Below are positions 60,692 through 64,000 of a DNA stretch of 64,000 bases, piece by piece. Position numbers and translations under genes: made by a program. The notes beneath the pieces were generated by a model, which saw nothing but the letters and a program-made list of their open reading frames with translations, was not told where the DNA came from and searched no databases. Position 1 is the first letter of the stretch; every line of letters begins with the position of its first letter. Source of the DNA: Streptomyces monashensis (GTDB lineage Bacteria; Actinomycetota; Actinomycetes; Streptomycetales; Streptomycetaceae); the NCBI RefSeq assembly GCF_001866665.1, contig NZ_MLYO01000089.1, forward strand, positions 62,001 to 126,000, in the 5' to 3' direction.

Positions 60692-62304
60692 AGGTGGCCT
60701 CCTGGGTGAGGAAGTGAGGCGTGCGGGACGGGAGCGGACAGGGCCGCCGGTGCGGTGAGTTCGGACACCTGGCGCGCCGGCCTGCTGATGAGCAGCGGAA
60801 CGGTCACCATGAGCAGCATCGGGCCCGCGATGCCGAGCAGGCTGCCGCGCAGGAAGATCAACTGGTAGAAGGCGAAGGCGGGGACCAGCAGGACCGCCAG
60901 CGTGCCGGGCCGGCCCAGCAGGCGGTCCCGTGCCTCGTCCATACGGCGTCCCGCCGCGCCCAGCAGGCAGAACACCAGGGCCACGGCGGCCGGACCGGCC
61001 CACAGAAAGCTCTCGATCCACAGGGGCGCCGACAGGTTGAGGAAGTCGTAACCCGCGTACTGTGCCAGCGTGATACCGGTGTCATGGGGTTTGTCCGGCC
61101 ACACCGAGCGCGGCACCATGAAGAGGAGCGGACCGAGTGCGGACCGGGGGGAGACCCCCTTCTCCCGCGCGTAGTCGAGGCCGGTCTGCACCTGCTGGAA
61201 GGCGTCGTAGTCGCCCTTGGCGGTGAACTGCTCGGCCATCGACACGACGGCGACAGGCTGCCGGTCGTCGTAGCGGAAGTAGTCGCTGTAGGGAAAGACG
61301 ACGAGCACCGTGGCGAGAACGGCACCGGCGACCGCACGCGAGGCCCGGGGCCGGCACAACCGGTCCGCGTTGAACAGCAGCGTGAGCAGGACCGTGCCGG
61401 CCCAGAACCTCGGTTTGCTGATGGGGTTGTTGACGACGATGTTCACGGCGACGAGCAGGGGCAGCAGCAGCCGTCTCAGGCCGCGCAGCAGGAGGTCGCC
61501 GTCCGGCAGGCGCGGGAGGCGCAGCAGGCCCAACAGGCCCCAGAAGGCGGGCACGGACAGCGACCAGCTTCGCATGGGCTGCAGGAAGGAGTCCGACGAA
61601 TCGTTCAGGGCGCCCGTTTCGTTGATGGCCTGGCGGCTGGTGAAGTAGGCGACGGCTCCGCCCGGTTGGCCGGGAATCAGCAGCACCGCGAGCGCCAGCG
61701 CGAGTCCGCACAGCACCAGGACGCGCCAGGGCGCGAGGCGGCGGGCGAGCAGCCGGTCCAGCGCGCCGGGCCGGGCGGCACGGGTGGTCGCGCCTCGGAC
61801 GGCGAGGGCCGTTCCGGCGCTGTAGGCGAGCAGCCCCAGTTCGACGACCGCCACGGCCGCGAAGGAGGTCTCCTCGCCGGCCCGGTAGGGCCAGGGGTAG
61901 GTGTCCGAGGTGAGCTGCGCCAGGGGGGCCAGACCGAACCAGATGTAGGAGAACATCCAGAAGCCGAAAGCGACGAGCCGGACCCTGGGTGCGGTCAGCA
62001 CGCGGGTGAGGGCGCCCCCGGTGTGCGCCACGACCACGCCCTGCAGCAGCAGGGCCGTCGGCACAGGCCCGTGGTGCGGCCGCAGCACCAGCACCGGCAG
62101 CACGACGACCAGCACCACGGCCCAGACGCAGACTCCGGGCACACTGCGGGCGCGAGCGTCCCGCACCGGGACATCGGGATTTCCCGCGGTCGGCGGGGGC
62201 GGCGAGTACGGCGAGTGCTTCGGCGGAAACCTCACCGGCAGATGTATAGCGGCCTCTGTCCCGTGTACGGCATCAGGCGCGCCAATACAGAGCAAATCAG
62301 ACAA
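60688..62304 (-). CDS. Wzy-type O-antigen/polysaccharide polymerase
   Basis: A membrane protein of up to 538 residues with about 11-12 helices and a large extracytoplasmic loop (about 300-420: YFRYDDRQPVAVVSMAEQF, VPRSVWPDKPHDTGITLA), as in oligosaccharide repeat-unit polymerases. The first 55 residues are Pro-rich, and the proposed TTG start lacks a good ribosome site, so the true start may be an internal GTG. It is the first gene of the Wzy-Wzz-Wzx operon and divergent from the epimerase gene. Confidence 0.78.
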   Translation of the reverse strand: MSDLLCIGAPDAVHGTEAAIHLPVRFPPKHSPYSPPPPTAGNPDVPVRDARARSVPGVCVWAVVLVVVLPVLVLRPHHGPVPTALLLQGVVVAHTGGALTRVLTAPRVRLVAFGFWMFSYIWFGLAPLAQLTSDTYPWPYRAGEETSFAAVAVVELGLLAYSAGTALAVRGATTRAARPGALDRLLARRLAPWRVLVLCGLALALAVLLIPGQPGGAVAYFTSRQAINETGALNDSSDSFLQPMRSWSLSVPAFWGLLGLLRLPRLPDGDLLLRGLRRLLLPLLVAVNIVVNNPISKPRFWAGTVLLTLLFNADRLCRPRASRAVAGAVLATVLVVFPYSDYFRYDDRQPVAVVSMAEQFTAKGDYDAFQQVQTGLDYAREKGVSPRSALGPLLFMVPRSVWPDKPHDTGITLAQYAGYDFLNLSAPLWIESFLWAGPAAVALVFCLLGAAGRRMDEARDRLLGRPGTLAVLLVPAFAFYQLIFLRGSLLGIAGPMLLMVTVPLLISRPARQVSELTAPAALSAPVPHASLPHPGGHL

Positions 62305-62354
62305 ACCTTAATACTCTGGGCATCTCACATTCCCCTTCGCCCGAGGAGCTGTCC

Positions 62355-63335
62355 ATGAACAAGCAGGTCGACGCCGTCGTTGCCGGTGGCGGGGGATTCA
62401 TCGGCGGGCACCTTGTGGGCGCCCTGCTGGCCCAGGGGCTGACGGTCCGCTCCATCGACGTCAAGCCCCGGCGCGAGTGGTACCAGGTCCACGAGGACGC
62501 CGAGAACCTGACCGCGGACCTCTCGCTCCTGGACAGCGCGCGCGACGGCGTCCGGGGCGCCCGGTGCGTGTACATGCTGGCCGCGGACATGGGCGGCATG
62601 GGCTTCATCGAGAACAACAAGGCCGCGTGCATGATGTCGGTCCTCACCAGCACCCACATGGTGCAGGCCGCGCGCGAGGCCGGCGTGGAGCGGTACTTCT
62701 ACTCCTCCTCCGCCTGCGTCTACGCCGCCGGCAAGCAGACCGACCCGAAGGTCACCGCCCTCAAGGAGCAGGACGCCTATCCGGCGCAGCCGGAGGACGG
62801 CTACGGCTGGGAGAAGCTCTTCTCCGAGCGCATGTGCCGTCACTACGCGGAGGACTACGGGTTCACCACCCGCGTCGCCCGCTACCACAACGTCTACGGC
62901 CCGCACGGTACGTGGTTCGGCGGCCGGGAGAAGGCCCCGGCCGCGGTGTGCCGCAAGGTGGCCGAGGCCGTGCTCTCCGGGAACCACCGGATCGAGATCT
63001 GGGGCGACGGCCTGCAGACGCGTTCCTTCATGTACATCGACGACTGCCTCAAGGGCACGCAGATGATCACGGAGGGGGACAGCGGCGTACCGGTCAACCT
63101 CGGCTCCTCCGAGCTGGTGACGATCAATCAGCTGGTCGACCTGGTCGAGCGGATCGCGGGCATCCGCTGCGAACGCAGCTACCGGTACGACGCTCCCCAG
63201 GGCGTACGCGGCCGCAACTCCGACAACACCCTGATCCGCGAGATCTACGGCTGGGAGCCGTCGATCCCGCTGGTGGACGGCCTGGAGAAGACCTACGCCT
63301 GGGTCTACGACCAGGTGAAGCGTTCGCAGGGCTGA
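62355..63335 (+). CDS. NAD-dependent epimerase, GDP-mannose 3,5-epimerase-like
   Basis: A 326-residue extended-SDR enzyme. Cofactor loop AGGGGFIGGHL, active-site YGWEK (Tyr-x3-Lys) and the stretch LAADMGGMGFIENNKA, which is characteristic of GDP-mannose 3',5'-epimerases, with NVYGPHGTWFGGREKAPAA. It would yield GDP-L-galactose or GDP-L-gulose as a sugar donor. A related dTDP- or UDP-sugar epimerase is possible. GAGGAG precedes the ATG. It is followed by a glycosyltransferase gene. Confidence 0.85.
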   Translation: MNKQVDAVVAGGGGFIGGHLVGALLAQGLTVRSIDVKPRREWYQVHEDAENLTADLSLLDSARDGVRGARCVYMLAADMGGMGFIENNKAACMMSVLTSTHMVQAAREAGVERYFYSSSACVYAAGKQTDPKVTALKEQDAYPAQPEDGYGWEKLFSERMCRHYAEDYGFTTRVARYHNVYGPHGTWFGGREKAPAAVCRKVAEAVLSGNHRIEIWGDGLQTRSFMYIDDCLKGTQMITEGDSGVPVNLGSSELVTINQLVDLVERIAGIRCERSYRYDAPQGVRGRNSDNTLIREIYGWEPSIPLVDGLEKTYAWVYDQVKRSQG

Positions 63336-63363
63336 GGCCCCGGTGCGAGGACGCCACGAGCCG

Positions 63364-64000
63364 ATGCGGATCTTCGTTCACGACTACAGCGGCCACCCCT
63401 TCCAGGCCCAGCTCAGCCGGGAGCTGGCCCGCCGCGGTCACGCGGTGGTCCACTCGACCTGTACGGCCTACCGCAGCGGCAAGGGTGATCTCGAGTCAGA
63501 CGTACCCGGCCTGCGCTTCGTCACCATCGGAGACCGCGTGGTGCTGAAGAAGCAGGCCTATGTGCGCCGGCTCTTCCAGGAGAGCCGGCTGGGCATCGAG
63601 CTCACCCGGCAGGTGCGGCGTGCGAAGCCCGACGTGGCGCTGCTGTCCAACATGCCGATTCCCACGCTCGTCGTGACCGCTGCCGTGCTGAAGCGGCTCC
63701 GCATCCCCTGGGTGCTGTGGCACCAGGACGTCACCGCCGTCGCGCTCAAGAGCTTCGCCGCGGCGGACGTCGCCGACGCGATGGGCATCGCCGCGAAGGT
63801 CTTCGGTGCCGGCGAGAAGTGGGCGGCACAGCAGGCCTCGGCCGTCGTGGTCATCGCCGACTCCTTCGTCGAGGTGCACCGGCAGTGGGGCACCGCCGAC
63901 AAGGTGACCGTCATCCCCAACTGGGCACCGCTGGACGAGATCTTTCCCGTGGCCCGGGCCAACGCCTGGTCGGACGAGCAGGACCTGAGCGGCGTGAAGA
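63364..64000 (+). CDS. Family-4 glycosyltransferase (3' end outside the window)
   Basis: A partial GT4 protein; 212 residues are visible. The N-terminal GT-B domain starts MRIFVHDYSGHPFQAQLSRELARRGHAV, has SNMPIPTL and LWHQDVTA in the loop region, and VTVIPNWAPLDEIFP as the interdomain entry. It adds a sugar to the lipid-linked repeat unit. A GTG seven codons upstream is an alternative start. The acceptor-binding and nucleotide-sugar domain are cut off. Confidence 0.85.
   Translation, partial: MRIFVHDYSGHPFQAQLSRELARRGHAVVHSTCTAYRSGKGDLESDVPGLRFVTIGDRVVLKKQAYVRRLFQESRLGIELTRQVRRAKPDVALLSNMPIPTLVVTAAVLKRLRIPWVLWHQDVTAVALKSFAAADVADAMGIAAKVFGAGEKWAAQQASAVVVIADSFVEVHRQWGTADKVTVIPNWAPLDEIFPVARANAWSDEQDLSGVK

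Overview
The window reads as chromosomal DNA of a Streptomyces or close relative. GC is very high with strong third-position GC, start codons are mixed ATG/GTG/TTG, many gene pairs share 4-base ATGA or GTGA overlaps, regulators of the LacI, TetR and LysR families are frequent, and there are many Sec/Tat-exported proteins. From memory, the order ribose operon - RecD-like helicase - citrate synthase - copper ATPase/chaperone - inositol genes - mmsA resembles the S. coelicolor SCO27xx region read backwards. In that species the segment past mmsA carries chaplin and rodlin genes. Here the equivalent place (48-53 kb) holds other small exported proteins.

Layout. 0-10 kb: the 3' part of what looks like a double-length ABC exporter, two small Cys-containing surface proteins, a secreted GH3 N-acetylhexosaminidase, an unusual EPSP synthase, a sugar-isomerase-like TIM barrel, a MarR-type/GNAT fusion, a Gly/Trp-rich secreted peptide and an FAD monooxygenase. 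10-15 kb: a LacI regulator divergent from a three-gene sugar-catabolic operon (Gfo/Idh dehydrogenase, DUF993 aldolase-like protein, TIM-barrel isomerase/epimerase). 15-17 kb: acetyltransferase, LysR regulator, tautomerase and NTF2-like protein. 17-23 kb: a ribose operon rbsR-A-CB-K-D in which permease and binding protein are one polypeptide, with a matched pair of LacI-type operators upstream. 23-27 kb: RecD2 helicase and citrate synthase. 27-31.5 kb: copper efflux (copZ, copA) and a PrsW-like membrane protease, with a CsoR-type palindrome between them. 31.5-36 kb: a TetR/MMPL pair with two operators, an alcohol dehydrogenase and a small HTH protein. 36.6-42.9 kb: a myo-inositol operon (iolC, aldolase, iolB, iolD, mmsA) ending in a strong U-tract terminator. 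43-48 kb: an amino acid permease and an ABC system whose ATPase is fused to an exported S15-type hydrolase.

48-53.5 kb is a cluster of small exported proteins: a tandem triplet of about 105-residue paralogues, two Cys-free proteins on either side, a Cys-rich protein with a beta-rich tail, and a delta-60 beta-propeller. 53.5-64 kb looks like a cell-surface polysaccharide locus. It has a beta-helix protein, a CDP-alcohol phosphatidyltransferase convergent with and overlapping a cytidylyltransferase, a second delta-60 propeller, a Wzx-type flippase, a Wzz/BY-kinase-like protein whose P-loop has lost its lysine, a Wzy-type polymerase, a GDP-mannose 3,5-epimerase-like enzyme and the start of a family-4 glycosyltransferase that runs off the edge.

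The best candidates for something undescribed are the tandem triplet with its flanking exported proteins, the GWG-repeat peptide, the hydrolase-ABC fusion, and the polysaccharide locus with its CDP-alcohol pair and twin propellers. All functional calls are from reading translations and motifs. No database search was possible.
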